Position numbers and translations under genes: made by a program
NCBI GenBank assembly: GCA_030533445.1
Contig: CM060080.1
Span: forward strand, 22,397,377-22,461,376
Source of the DNA: Cyprinodon diabolis
Taxonomy: Eukaryota; Chordata; Actinopteri; Cyprinodontiformes; Cyprinodontidae
DNA length: 64,000 nt
Reading direction: 5' to 3'
In this document: piece by piece, positions 1 through 12,268 of the stretch
How positions within the stretch are numbered: the first letter of the stretch is position 1
Layout of the letters: every line of letters starts with the position of its first letter
Notes under the pieces: generated by a model
What the model was told of the DNA's origin: nothing
What the model saw: the letters and a program-made list of their open reading frames with translations, nothing else
Database searches by the model: none

Positions 1-482
1 CTTGCAAGGGCTTGGGGCTCTTCCAAGTTGTTGCCTAACATCTCACATTGCCTTTAATGAACGATGGAAGGGACAGCTTCCTGCTCCTCTGTCTCTTTCC
101 TTCTCCTACCCTCCATCCTCGACATCTCCTTTTCAACTTAGCTGAGACTTTCAGAAGTAACTGAAGTATTATTTCAGCTTTTTGATATGTCAATGAGCAG
201 CTCCCAGATGTTTAAAACTGCTACACTTGGTATGGTTATGAATCATAACAAATGTCTAAAACAATAAGGAGATTAGAGTTGGATACAGAAAACAGAAACA
301 CAATAAGAAGGAACTCAGATCATCAGAATAAAGCTAGCAGAGCTACACCAACATGCATCTGCATCAAGAAGTGCAATCCTAGAAAAAGTTTTTCAGCTCT
401 ATAAAACATCTTTATCAAGGTATTGGTTATTTCAACAACCCTAGTTTGCATAAGTATCAAATTTGTTTTTTCACCATTTATA
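1..482. other. no gene or clear repeat recognised
   Basis: AT-rich non-coding sequence. No splice-bounded open reading frame and no terminal repeats seen. Part of it may be the body of the minus-strand SINE whose tRNA-like head lies at 483-575. Confidence 0.5.
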
Positions 483-575
483 ACTGATAATTGGGTTGGA
501 TTCGAACCCAGGTCAGCTGCGTCGAGTACTAAGGCCTCCATACATGGGTCTTGTGCGCTAACCACAGCACCACCA
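483..575 (-). repeat. tRNA-derived SINE head
   Basis: On the minus strand this reads as a tRNA-like pol III promoter. An A-box-like TGGTTAGCGCA lies near the start (complement of about 554-564) and a B-box GGTTCGAATCC follows (complement of about 496-506). The two boxes are farther apart than in a normal tRNA, and no intact cloverleaf or anticodon arm can be drawn, so this is a SINE head and not a tRNA gene. The SINE body probably runs on towards position 322; its 3' end is not resolved. Confidence 0.6.
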
Positions 576-1699
576 AAGCACAAGCTTTTTTCCACACTTT
601 TTAACTTGATTTTCGTTTAGTCATATCTTTCACCCTGATTCTAAAGGCACAACTTGCCTGTGTGTTTTACAGTATAGCAGAGGTTTCTCAGCTTTAACAC
701 AACCCATTCACATGACCCCAATTCAACAAAAGCCTGTTGATATGCTATACATTCAAATCTAGAGTGCTGAAGCAGGGAACCATCTAGGACTTGCAGAGCA
801 TTTGCCTTTGAAGAGCATAGTTAAAAAACTAGGGATATAGGGCAGAAACCATGGCTGCCGGAGAAAGACTGACAGCAGGCTCCTATAATTCCAAAGGAAA
901 GAGTTTAATTTTAATATCAAATTGCTGAAATATATAAATATAAGAGTAGACATGCAAAATTAGCAGATAAGAAATTATTAGATATTTAGCAGCAATATCA
1001 GCTACACCTCCACCATGGTCACTCACTCCATCAGGTATCAGTGAATAGTAATGCCCTGTGTTTTTCTTCTTCTTTTTAATCAACATACTGCCTGGTGTCA
1101 TTAATAACGAAGACCCACAGGGGTGATTTAAGGAGAGGTGGAGGGGAGGAGACATTTTTATAAGTTCACAAACATGATGACGAACATAAAAAAAGTGTGT
1201 GTAAGCAAGATGGGACTCATCTGGATTAGAAGCAGACTGCCCACGCTTTTTATGGGTATCCAGAGATGGGTTTACTGTAGCTAAGATGTCACTTAATACC
1301 AAAAAACAAAACAAAAAAAACACTCACTTTTGGTTAAATACAAACTTTCCTTCAAAAGGAATCATAGAGCTCTAAAATAGTAGAATCATCTGTAAAGAGA
1401 TTCAGGACAACGTAAAAAGCTTGCATCTTTCTCTGTGGCAAATACAGAGTCTTCTGAGCAGTAAGTTGTGGCCTTTTCTGCATAAATCTTTAACAGAGGG
1501 TTCATGTCATGCCTGTGAAATATTTACACCCCAGTGGCGCGGTCCAACAGTGAGAGCAGTTGGTGGAACCTGTAATTTTCTACTGCCAGTCATCTACCTG
1601 ACGAATTACACAACTTTTCCTGTTTTTTTGTTTTTAATCACACTCATGTTTACCAGAATTGTGCGCTGCTTTACCTGCTCTCTGATCTGCTTTTGACTT
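576..1699. other. intergenic, nothing recognised
   Basis: AT-rich sequence with several chance open frames on both strands, none with family motifs or splice sites. No repeat termini seen. Confidence 0.5.
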
Positions 1700-1972
1700 T
1701 TCTGTTTTTAGCCTCAATAACTCATCGTGCTCCGTAAAGTTCTTGTTTTTTAAATGTAATATTAAATGCCTTGTGTCAGTGCAGTTTGATGTGTTTCAAC
1801 TCAGAGATATTTTGTAAGATGCTAAATTTGCTCTCAAAGCACAAAAGTTCTGCACGACTGTGCTTGGGATTTGCTGCCATCGATCTGCCATTGATCACGA
1901 TCATTGCCTCTTGTTTTTACTTTTTACAATTATGATCAGTGACCAATCGATCGGCCCACCACTAGTAAGGAG
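1700..1972 (-). mobile_element. end fragment of a hAT-like DNA transposon
   Basis: The right edge, read on the minus strand, begins TAGTGGTGGGCCGATCGAT and continues with alternating GATC/ATCG-rich sequence. This resembles the terminus of common teleost hAT elements. No matching left terminus or target-site duplication was found, so the left boundary is a guess and this is probably a truncated copy. Confidence 0.35.
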
Positions 1973-2575
1973 TGTAAAAAGCTTTGAAATTGGTCCCCTC
2001 TAAGTGCATGTCAGCTTTGCATCCTCCTAAATAAACACTAAAAGGAAAAAAGGGGGGGAAAAGTATTTACTCTCCCCCCACTGTCTTGGAGGGGTTGAGT
2101 GGACCCTGTGATTTATTTTTTTCTGTTCAACACAAGCCGTTCCTGATGGTATCAAGAGGATCCCAACACTTAGAATAGCGAAACAAGCCATCAAATTGAA
2201 AATGGGCGCAGGGTCAGTGTGACCCCTCTACAACAGAGGGAGGAATAAACAGGAAGAAAAACTTAGTGGGCTCTGCTTTTTACTCTTTGGTGCATTAGGC
2301 CCCAGGTGACTATGAGCCCATTCAAGGACTGGATGAATGTGAAGATGATGTCAATGCATGTATCTGCCAAATAAATCTTCAGCTAAATTTAAAAAAGGAA
2401 CAACTAAAAGTTAGCAAACAGCTTTGTTTAATCTAGCTAGAAACCACTAATCAGCTTCAAAATATGGATGTAGGTTCAGACCTGAACATTCAGAGCACAT
2501 AGAAGAACATCTCCACAATTACAGGACTGATATCTCAACAGGATCTTGAAAAAAGAAATGTACATTAGGAATGCA
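1973..2575. other. intergenic, nothing recognised
   Basis: No open frame with family features and no terminal repeats. A short homopurine patch (about 2040-2060) is the only feature of note. Confidence 0.4.
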
Positions 2576-2579
2576 TGAT

Positions 2580-2935
2580 TCTTCACAGATCTCCCTAAAA
2601 AGTGTGTCAGACAGCTACAGCTAATCCAAAATGCTGCCGCCTGCATCCTCACTAAAAATAAAAAGTGGAGCACATCAGCCCAGTTCTAAAGTCCTTCCAC
2701 CTAGTCCCTGTAACTCGGACAAAATACTTTAATATACTTCTGTTAGTCTATAAATCACTGAATAACACATCACCAAACTACATCAGTTTTGTCTGTAGAT
2801 CAAATGCCCAGGTTTTCTGGCTGAAGTCTGCTCTGCATACCCAGGACCGGTACCAAACATGAAGAAGCAGCTTTTAGTTCAAGTCCTTCATTAATCTGAA
2901 GTCCCTGAGCTCTTCTCTCTGTTCAATTGATTTTC
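2580..2935 (+). pseudogene. LINE reverse transcriptase C-terminal fragment
   Basis: Two plus-strand frames joined by one frameshift near 2665 give the peptide signature found after the reverse transcriptase core of teleost non-LTR retrotransposons. A QLQLIQNAAA segment comes first (about 2620-2645), followed by EHISPVLKSFHLVPV and FNILLLVYKSLN (about 2668-2765). The usual next element of the motif, arginine-rich sequence followed by a stop, is decayed. This is a 5'-truncated dead copy, as expected of LINE insertions. The clade is uncertain (L2/Rex-like favoured). There is no host gene here. Confidence 0.6.
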
Positions 2936-3204
2936 AGCTGTTTTATTTAAGCAGATATTTTAAAAGGTATATAGTGGAGAATTTTTCGAGAATTTTTGAA
3001 AAGACCCACCTTTTCCATTCCAATACAAATGCACAACCCTGTACCCACTCCCGACAGGGTACTCCTATTAAACGCGTGCGAGAGCATGTACAAGCCCACT
3101 TCTTCTCGTGCACGCTCTGTTGAAAAGTTGCTGTTTGCATTGCTCATACAAGCTTACTTTCCAAAAGATTTGCAATTTTTCCTCTATGTCAGACTCACCA
3201 CCGG

Positions 3205-3345
3205 TAAGTGAAAATGTTGACGATCATGTAGGATGGCCTTATATAACATACCACCAGAAAGATTGACAATTAGGAGGACCACTTATTTTGATGAGCCACC
3301 CAGAAAAAGAACATCCATCAGTATACATACCTATAACATAACTCA
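3205..3345 (+). repeat. unclassified interspersed repeat, copy 1
   Basis: This block matches 40979-41125 in the same orientation, 38 kb away. The copies share GTAAGTGAAAATG, then GATTGACAATTAGGAGGAC, then AAAGAACATC, in the same order and spacing. No open frame or termini identify the class. Confidence 0.5.
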
Positions 3346-4899
3346 AGTTTGAAGCCTAATCTCCTTTTACTAACCCCCCCCCCATGCATTTTCATATGTC
3401 CTGTTCATATACAGCACTTTGAACTTTCTCGTTACTCAAATGTGCTACATAATAAAACCAGCCTTGCCCTGGTGTCACTTCATTTACAAAAAAATTATGT
3501 TTACTGTAACCACACAAGGGCGGTTTTTAAGGTCCGATTCACGTGAAGGAAATTATATTATACATAAAGCCATCCATGTTAAGCCCAGTGGAAATCATGT
3601 CTAAACTGATTTGTAGTCTAGTACAGTACTGGGCTGTGCTGCTGCAGTGAACGTGGTGTGCTTTTGTCCTTGTGCCAGATGTCAGGATGTGGTGTAAAAC
3701 TCATGAGGGTGTCAAAATGCTCCTGTGCCAGTAAAGTCCTTTTATTTGGTGATTTTAAAGCCAAAAGTACCATCTGCTAAGGTAGCTGTGTCTCCATCAG
3801 TTAAAGTATAATGGTGCTGCTGCATAGCAGATAATGATGCCCAAACAGCCAAAGCTATTGCCTCAGTGAGTCATCAATCAGTGAGGGAATCCTGCCTGCT
3901 CCTTTTGACCGGGGAGAACCTGTATTAGAACTCTGCCTGTGTGTAGGTGTATGTCTATATTATTCACGGGAATGTTTTGTGGGTGCCTATGTTTTACCAG
4001 CACCTTGTCTGGGTGAGTAGGCGTCTTCTTGCCTTTTCATCCATGTGCAGGCGTGTATTTAGTCTCTTCAAGTGTGTCTATTAGCTGATGCAGCTGTCAG
4101 CCTTTCTGTCTGTCTGTGTGTGTCTGTTTCTTCCTCTTTCAGTGCAGTTTTTGTAGTTTTTTTATGCTGTAGTCTGGCACAGGAAAAAAAGAAAGGCTCA
4201 GTGATAATCACAACACTTGGGGATAACATGTGGAGGAACGAGGGGGAAAACAAAGGAAAGGAAAACAAGGGTGATAGTTGGATGAATTGTTTCTAGTTAG
4301 ATTTCAACGTGAAGCTATCAGAACTCTCTGCGTGTGTTTGGTCCATATACAAATTCTTTGTTGGGATCTAAAAGTATTGCCAACGGAAAGAGGGCATATT
4401 TTAGGTCACAAACTAGCTACACATTGAATTTGGAGGAAAACAACTTGATTATGTTCTCTCAGGCAAAACACAGTTGAGGAAATATAACAGAGGACAGAGG
4501 TAAACACACACACACCGTGTAGCAGCGTAATGGTACCTACAGTTCAATGTACTATGCAGGTGGTTGCTAAATACATACCACCAAGAGCTCTTTCACAGTG
4601 GATATTTACTGCCGGTAGCACCACCAGAAATGGAAAGATTTTAAACAACAAGTAAAGACCACATAGGCCAAGCTAGACTTTTATGGCCCACTTATTTTCC
4701 TTTATATTTGTTTCCGAGGGAAAAACTGAACATTGTAGATGAATAATACTGACCAAAAGTTGATAAGCAATAAAAGTATAGGCTATTTCCCTCTACTCTC
4801 ATGATCAATGAAAACGCTACAGACGGTTTTTAACGCACCAGTTTTTACTTCAATAGCTTTATTTTATCCTGTGAAAAGTTTTTTTTTTATTGCTGTTGC
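3346..4899. other. intergenic, nothing recognised
   Basis: Unannotated non-coding sequence. A short TCTG/TGTC-rich simple tract lies at about 4100-4135. No gene structure visible. Confidence 0.5.
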
Positions 4900-4914
4900 T
4901 TTATTTTTCTGTCT

Positions 4915-4985
4915 TAGTTTACCGGTGAAACACTTTGGTTGCTTAATTGTGTGTGATAGTGGTGTATAAATAAAGATTGATTGAA
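4915..4985 (+). repeat. probable LINE/SINE 3' tail
   Basis: The string from AAACACTTTGG to GTATAAATAAAGATTGATTG has the layout of teleost retroelement 3' tails (a conserved CACTTTG box, a TATAAATAAA-like stretch, then a short tandem repeat of GATT type). Only the last ~70 bases can be recognised. Confidence 0.35.
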
Positions 4986-5420
4986 TTATCATTTTATAAA
5001 TGATGGAAAATACATAGAAAAGAAAATGATGTAGTTAAAATTTTACATTTCACATTTTTATGACTTAAAGGCAACAACACAGCATGTGTTTAGTGTACAT
5101 TGCAACAATTAAAGCATAGGACAAATCTACTGCTGAAAACGTTCTAATAGAAAGGTGTCAAAATCTTAGATCTTTCTGGTTTACTTTATATCAATAAATT
5201 GCTAGCTGCCTCTGTGGTAAAATGTGGCAAAGATTCACATCAGCCAACAACAGCAGGCTATATAAAAAAAGAAGCTAATGATGCTGCGTTCAAACCTGTG
5301 GGATAAATTAAACTGCAATTCCCACGGCGGCTGAAAGACTCCACTACGTCATTAAATCTGCTGATTGACTGTTTCACTTAAACATGGAAGACCTGGATTT
5401 TACAGAGAAAGTCATGGACT

Positions 5421-5743
5421 GTGTCTGAATGCCCATCCTAATGCCTCAATCCCTATATAGAGCAGGGATTATATAAAGGAGTCTACTTAGTTAACTGACT
5501 GTTCTGACAGATGAACACTACTTTTCGTTCCCCATTGGTGCCCTCTCTCCACACTGTGCATGTGCCATCTTTGTTCTTTCTTTGCCCAAAAACAAATCCC
5601 ATGATCCTTTGTGAAGAGAGCACTAGCAAAGCATTCTGTGATATCTCTGCTCATCTAGTAATCAAGGTTGCACACTACTTTTCAAGTTGCATTGGAGGAA
5701 ATTTTGAGTCCACTACTTTTTCATCCACTAGACATTCAGACAC
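5421..5743. mobile_element. MITE-like element with GTGTCTGAATG terminal inverted repeats
   Basis: The left end GTGTCTGAATGCCC and the right end AGACATTCAGACAC are inverted repeats of each other (11 terminal bases identical, then diverging), 323 bp apart. No coding capacity. I did not find a convincing target-site duplication, so the superfamily is open (hAT or Harbinger-like). Confidence 0.5.
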
Positions 5744-5917
5744 TCATAAAAAGGTATATCCCGTAAATGGTTCAGATTTTTGACCTCCTACAAAGGGGTG
5801 CTCTTATTACGCTGTAATTGCCAAAAACAGCTTTTTGCCTGGCTAGAGACCATTTCCTCTCTTTACCTCTCAGTGCTCCTCAACTGCCCTCTACATAAGG
5901 ATGACATAAACCGTTTA

Positions 5918-6678
5918 CAGTGGTGTAGAAAGTACACACATTTGTTACTTAAGTAGAAGTACAGACACTGCAGTGTAAAAACACTCTGGTAAAAGTTGAA
6001 GTATCAACTTCACCTCTATACTCAAGTAAAAGTGAAAAAGTATGTGCTCCAAAAACTACTTAAAAGTATAAAAGTATAAAATAACCTTTAAAAAAAAGCC
6101 AGATGCCATCATGTGAATTGTAAGCTCAATTTCTCAACTATTTTGAAAAGCTCTTTGAGATAGGGCCAAGGATGATGGAGGTCTTGTTGGTCTCCGTCTC
6201 CATCTCCCGATACGCTCTCGCCTGTGTCCGACCTTTCAGACATTTCAACAGCTTTTTCAGAATCCGACATTGTAGCATGGCATAGGAAATTCGTGTTTGC
6301 AGTTTGAAGGACACCAGCTTACTTCTGATGATTTTCTTTGGCGTCAGTACAAATCTGAGAAATAGCTAACCAATGAGTGTTTGCGTTATGAATCATCCAA
6401 TTCCACTAGTTTTCACTAGATGTGGATGGCGCCAAGGATCTGCATTGGATGGCGCACATGACGTGAAATAAATATAAATATTAAACTGAATCAAAGAGTA
6501 ACGAGTAATGTTTGTTTTAAAAATGTAAGGAATAGAACATACAGATACTTGTGTGAAAATGTAATGAGTAGAAGTCAGAAGTAGGAAGAAAAATAAGTAA
6601 TAGAGTAAAGTATAGATACCTAAAAAGTGTACTTAAATACTGTAACAAAGTATTTGTACTTGTTACTTGACACTTCTG
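5918..6678 (-). mobile_element. non-autonomous hAT element, family A copy 1
   Basis: The element starts CAGTGGTGTAGAAAGTAC and ends GTTACTTGACACTTCTG. It is flanked by a perfect 8-bp duplication ACCGTTTA (5910-5917 and 6679-6686), the hallmark of hAT insertion. Its length is 761 bp. On the minus strand an ATG at 6270-6268 opens a ~47-codon frame rich in Ser/Glu/Asp, with a HPWPYLKELFKIVEK segment at its end. This resembles the N-terminal coding exon of a hAT transposase; the catalytic region is absent. The same sequence in opposite orientation forms the outer element at 28647-30961. Confidence 0.85.
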
Positions 6679-7049
6679 ACCGTTTACTCTGATGCAAAAT
6701 TCACATTCACTTTAAATGCACCTTGATGAGCCAAAACAAAAAATCGCTTTCATTCTTAGACTACACTGACCTGGAGATTAGAGTTTTAGGAACCTTTAAG
6801 AAGAGGTACAATCATGGAAAAGAACAGGACTGAAATTATCAACAGGATTAAATGGGAGAATGAAATAGCTGTTAAATGTTTTTGGGATCAAGTCTAATAG
6901 TAATGATACAGAAACCTTAAAACATACCGTTTGCTAAAATAATAATCTACTTACAGTTGTAACAGACAAAACAATACAAAAAAATAAAAACTTTCCATAT
7001 ATGATTTAAAATGTCTTTATATATTGATGGATGGATTCATATATTTTTT

Positions 7050-7222
7050 CATGTTTTTGGCATTTAGAATTATTTTTTAACATGCACAGTAAAAGTTTTT
7101 AATTTTTAATTATAAATGTTTATTTATTTAGGAATGGTAATTTACTAAATTATTTTTTTAGATTAATAAAAAGGAATTCAAAATCAATTATTGCTAAAAA
7201 ATCGATAGCTGCAGCCCTAGAG
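7050..7222. mobile_element. truncated hAT-like end
   Basis: The right edge ...AATCGATAGCTGCAGCCCTAG resembles the terminus of a frequent teleost hAT family, which on the other strand starts CTAGGGCTGCAACTAAC. A relative appears at 11018-11360. No left end or TSD could be matched. Confidence 0.35.
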
Positions 7223-7750
7223 AGTTTTCCTTCAATGCAATCTGTTGCATAACAGTTCTGAAACATGATACTTGAAATAAAAAAAAAATGTTTCCTCCAG
7301 TTAAATCTACCTACATCGAAAATAAATATAAAGATAAAATTAAGTGAACCACTGATAAATGGTTCATTCTAAACATCTAAAAAAAAAAAAAAAAAAACTT
7401 CTCTTTACGTCTGGGTAGGAATTTTTTCATGTCCACCTTGTTTGGTCCTGCAGATGAAGAAAGCATTGCCAAATTTCACAGCATAAATGACGTGTTTAAG
7501 GTGATCGGCAAATTTAGTTTTTCTGCCAAACATAGGAGCTCGCACCCAGGCCCAAGTTCACAATTTTGTCTAACCCCTCCTTCAACGTGTTGTCTGTGTC
7601 CTCTATATAATTTGGAGACATCTTCAAATATGACTTTTAAAGGACAACTTTCACCAATGGATTTCTTTTCAGTCTTTCTGTGCTCCTTAAGATGCATCAT
7701 GGGTCTCTTGACTGCCCCTTTGGTTTAAGCAACTGGTTATATTTGGTATG
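7223..7750. other. intergenic, nothing recognised
   Basis: Contains an A20 homopolymer (about 7378-7398) and overlapping open frames on both strands (about 7430-7730) without family features. Confidence 0.4.
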
Positions 7751-7758
7751 ATCTAGAG

Positions 7759-8630
7759 CAGTGGTCAGCAACCCGTGGCTCTTTAATGTCCCCCTTACGG
7801 CTACCTGGAGCTTTTAAAAAATGTTTGAAAATAGAAAAGAAGGATTTCTTTTGTTTGCTTGTTTTAATACGGTGTGCAGGAGGTCAAACAAACATCATGT
7901 TTTCCAATGCTGTAAAAAATTTGTATAATCTACAATAAATGTAAACATTTCTGTCAACAACAATTTGCGTCATAGCCTGCAACACACATTTCAGCACAGC
8001 GTGGTGCCAGCCAGGAAAACTGTTCAAAGATCAAACAGGTAGACCTCTTATGAAGGTATTTGAACATTCTTCCATTTTTTCCCCAAATCCTCAAGATAAA
8101 AAATAACACCAAGGAACCATGGTGACGGAGGATGTGGGATCTTGGGGTTAGAGAGCTCTGCTCTGATGGATGTGAGTTCCTGCTTGGTTCCTCATGACCC
8201 AATCAACTCCTCCCAACAGAAAAACATCCACCATAGAAAGATTCCTTTATCGTGTTTCTGTAATTTCATCAATGCAACAAAACCTAATACATACAAACTG
8301 TAAGGTGAAGGGCAGTGAAGCGGTGAGCAGTAAACTCCATGAGGTGAGAGCGTTTACTGCTACTCTCTCACCTGATTCTACTATGGAATTTAAAATTAAA
8401 ACAATGAATATCGTACAGCAGTCACATAATGTGACATTTGCTCAAGGATCAACATTTAACCGAGAATCCTTATTACATATTTAAGCCCATGTAATCATAT
8501 ATTATAGTTGGCTAAATCGTTTAAAGCCCGTGTTGCCATACAAGGCTTATGTAAGACTTTTACATTTTTGCATTCCAGATGTTTTTTGGTCCAATATGGT
8601 TGTTTGATTTGGTATGGTTTCTGACCCCTG
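7759..8630. mobile_element. non-autonomous hAT element, family B
   Basis: Left terminus CAGTGGTCAGCAACC. The right terminus, read on the minus strand, is CAGGGGTCAGAAACC, matching at 13 of 15 positions. The flanks ATCTAGAG (7751-7758) and ATCTAGGG (8631-8638) are an 8-bp TSD with one later change. The 872-bp body has no transposase-like frame of useful length, so it is an internally deleted derivative. Confidence 0.8.
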
Positions 8631-8639
8631 ATCTAGGGT

Positions 8640-10630
8640 CATATGAGGTAAACACATTCAATGCGTTTTAGATTTTGTTTTGCCAGAAAAACACAAATTT
8701 AATCTTATATCACTTTTTTTTCCATTTAACATTCATGGTACCCGCCTGGTTTGCTTTTGTGGTTTTAATCAAACCAAATGTGTATGAATATGTTTGACAC
8801 TGTATACACTACAGTGACTTATCCCAATAAGCAGTAAAATAAAGATCCAAGTCTTTCTTACAATACAAAACAGAGCAGAAGATTGAATCAGATGCCTAAT
8901 AGAGTCGTTTTAGCTAAATGATGTTCACTATAACCTTAATCTTAATTACATTCTCTTTGGGACAGATTAACTGTGCATAGACACTGCCCTCTACTGGAAA
9001 ATAAAATATTTAAAAACACTGAGTATTAAAGGTTAATTTGTTAATGAGTTAATATTTAGCAAACACTGTATAGAAATAACAGGGTTAATATTTATCACCA
9101 GTACCATCCTTACAAGCGGCAATGGAGATGGCAGATGTGTTCTTAGGAAGAGTTTCGTTTTCATGTTTTGTTTTTCAGTGCTGTAGCTTCCTAAACTCTG
9201 CCTTCACATTTAGACACACACACATTTTTTCTTGCTATATATAGTGAGGACCATGTGTTGATTCCCATTGGCTCCCATTAATTTTTTGTCATTTGTAACC
9301 CTTTTATGCCCCAACCTTTACAATAACCCTAAACTTAAGCCTTACCAATGCATACCTTACCTTGGCCTTTAATCTAACCCTTAGCAAAAAAAAAGACACA
9401 TGTCCACACTTTATTTTAAACAGTCCTCACTCTGATACCAAAACCGGAGCCCACAAACCCCACTGTCACACACAGGAAATGTTTTTTAGGATTCCTATTA
9501 CACAAAGGAAGGAAGGAAGGAAGACAGAGGTACTTTAACTTCAAGTAAATCCCATGGATCATCCTCCGTTTCGGAAATCACTCTCTCCTAGACATTTCCA
9601 TCACAAAAATACCATCAAAACTTGCTTGCTGTCTTTTGATTAAACATGGATCCTGTTGTTTAACGTAAAAGTTAAATGGACGCAGACATAATCACATAAA
9701 AATCTTACTACCCATTCTTATTGGTAACACTGTTAATAACAGACTGTCATTAATCAGTCCTGGGTAGGAGCATATTTTCTAGATCCTTCCCAAAAAGATA
9801 AATTTATTATGTGGGGGTCAAGGGTCAAGGTAAATCCAATAACACTGATTGTGCATGTATCTCTGAGTATCTGATGAGTTTAAAAATCTAATATTAAATT
9901 GAACAGACCTACCATTTGGAGGAAAAACATAATTTCCTGAAAACTATTACTCAGGTCAAGAGGAGTTTTTCATTTTAGCAGCAAAGACTGCAGGGACCTG
10001 CTTTAAACCAGTAATATTTATGCAGGAGCATAATGTCACCATTATCAAAAATAGATCAATGGTCTCATTAAAAGAAAAAAAAAGAAAAAAAAGCTTAACC
10101 TTCCCTCTGTTTATCCCGGGTGGCTTATGAAAACATGTCACTCTGCAGCAAGATTTAAAATTCTGTGCACCTACAGGGAGCATTAAAACAGCAATAAACT
10201 ACAAAGGGCACCTTGCTGTATTGTGCTTAAAGCAGGAAGACAGCAAAGACACAGTTAGTGGACAAACACTGGGTGGGATTTCCTTTTTTCCCCTCACTGG
10301 CTCCTGCCTTACATTGTCCATTTTCAGATGCTGGCTGAGTGCCGTTTTCCACAGAGGATAACATAATGTCTGTCTGTCATCAAGCTAAACACAATCGCAA
10401 CACAAAATTGCATTTTATCAGTAACACACAATGTCAGTGTCTGCCTTTAGCACAAAATGACATCTAAAGACAAATAACAGTTTCTCAAAAAACAATTGTA
10501 CACCCCTGATACCTTTGTAAATATTATATTCTTTTTCATGGGACACAGTTGGTGTTTACAGCTTGTAAAACAACTTAATAGCTCAGTGAATCTGTAGATC
10601 CTTGTGGTCCATGTGTTTTTAAAAAATTTT
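8640..10630. other. intergenic, simple repeats only
   Basis: No gene visible. Around 9245-9475 a TGAGGACC-type block with TAACCCTAAAC-like stretches resembles a degenerate teleost interspersed repeat. A (GGAA)n microsatellite lies at about 9506-9522. Confidence 0.4.
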
Positions 10631-10639
10631 ATATAAAGG

Positions 10640-12268
10640 GATGTAGATTACTTGGACTTGAGTCTGCCTCGAGTCATGGATTTGATGACTTTAGACTCGA
10701 CTTGTGACAAGACTTCGACATTACTTCTGACTTCACCCTTTTGACTTGAAAATACTTCCTACTCTCCTCAAAACCCAAAGATCGTAAAGAATGTAAACGA
10801 TACGCTCTGTATCTTTCATTGAGTTTATACATGTGCAATATTGAGGCTCGCAGGCAGTTTCAGTTGCTCCAGTTGCATTGAGCCCAAGCCTTTAGAGGCC
10901 ACCAAATTGTGCTCCACAGCAACGACAAGAATGGAGACTTACTTTGCAATGACATTACACCAAACAAAGCAATCAAACCACTTTACTGGGCCCACGCCTC
11001 CAGTCTGCATCTTATGCTGCAACTAACAATTATTTTGCAAATTTATTAATCCGTCAATTTTTTTTTGATTAATCGATTAATAATCGGATAGCCAAAGGTT
11101 GTTTAAAGAAGACTTTTTGCTAAATCAAACCAGGTGAAACTCAAACTTTTACACTTGAGGAGTTCTGGATAGGGCATACTGACAGACGAAGAAGATTTTC
11201 ATCTTAAATGCAAAATGAAAAAAGCTATTTTTTTTCATATTGTGTAATTGCTGTACACGGTGCGTCGCTCTCTCACTTAAAGGCATGATTTAGACAGTCC
11301 AGTTAACTAATTCATTACTAAATGAGTTGACAATTATTTCAATAATTGATGTCGACATGATCCAACACAAAGATAAGCTTTATCGGTCAAGCCCATGCAA
11401 AACACAGATTTGCTGTAACAAAGTCTCAGAAGGGCAAGATTTATGTACAAAAAGAAAACCTATACATTAAATAATGTTTTGTTTTTATAATGTTCCTTTT
11501 TTTGTTCATATAAATATACTGATGTGATAATTTTTTAATATATAGCCCCCACAGAGAAAACTCCACCAGCTGCGACTGGTTTGGAGGTAAGGTAAAATGT
11601 TGTAGATCAGAGCAAGATGCTCAACAGACAGTCCAACAGATCTGGGGACAGATGGTGGGTGGCTGGGTCTGGCCCTGGAGGCTAACAGTGGAGACTGGAT
11701 GTCAGGCAGAGTGCGGGTAAGGTCAACTCTGTAAGCTGCGAGAGCAGTATGAATAAAAAAAATGATTTAATGATTGTTTTAAGGGCTCAATTAAAATGGC
11801 TTCTTTAAAAGCCAGCCACAAAACTCTGAATAGCATTCCTTCATCCTATTTCTACGTTATTCGTTTCCCTTTCAGTTATAATGATCAAAAGCTTTGTTTC
11901 CACTGAAACCTTTTTATTATTTATTCAATAGTCGTTTTTTTTATGTGGACCTGTTATGACTTTAAAATGTTTTTACAGAAAATATCTTTAAAAGCATGAA
12001 ATACCATGGATGTTTTCTATTATTATTATGTTTTAACAACTAACCAATGTCAGCACTATTTTATCTTTCTGCAATTTCAGTTGCACTTGTTGTAATATAT
12101 ACATACCGAAGCATTCATGATTGGTAAATATAGATTTACTTTGTGGTTAAAAGGACTGCAGGGCTTTGAGACTTGCCCGTCTTAGCAATTCACTTTCCTG
12201 GGAACTTGATTTTAAAGAATTGAGACTTATTTATGACTTGGAAAACAATGACTTGGTCCCACCACTGG
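10640..12268 (-). mobile_element. degenerate hAT-like element interrupted by a second one
   Basis: The right edge, read on the minus strand, starts CAGTGGTGGGACCAAGTCAT, a familiar teleost hAT-like terminus. The left part (10640-10760) carries the same family's ACTTGAGTC/GACTTG-rich internal sequence. Between them, from about 11018, a different element begins with TGCTGCAACTAACAATTATT and has ATTAATCGATTAATAATCGG just inside. No TSD was found for either, so the boundaries are approximate. The middle (11560-11740) is GC-richer and unclassified. Confidence 0.4.

Noticed and set aside
483..575. tRNA-like sequence on the minus strand
   Set aside because: A- and B-boxes are too far apart and no anticodon stem forms; it is a SINE head.
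9245..9475. TAACCCTAAAC-like stretches suggesting interstitial telomere repeat
   Set aside because: Not a tandem TTAGGG array, only a few irregular matches. More likely a degenerate interspersed repeat.
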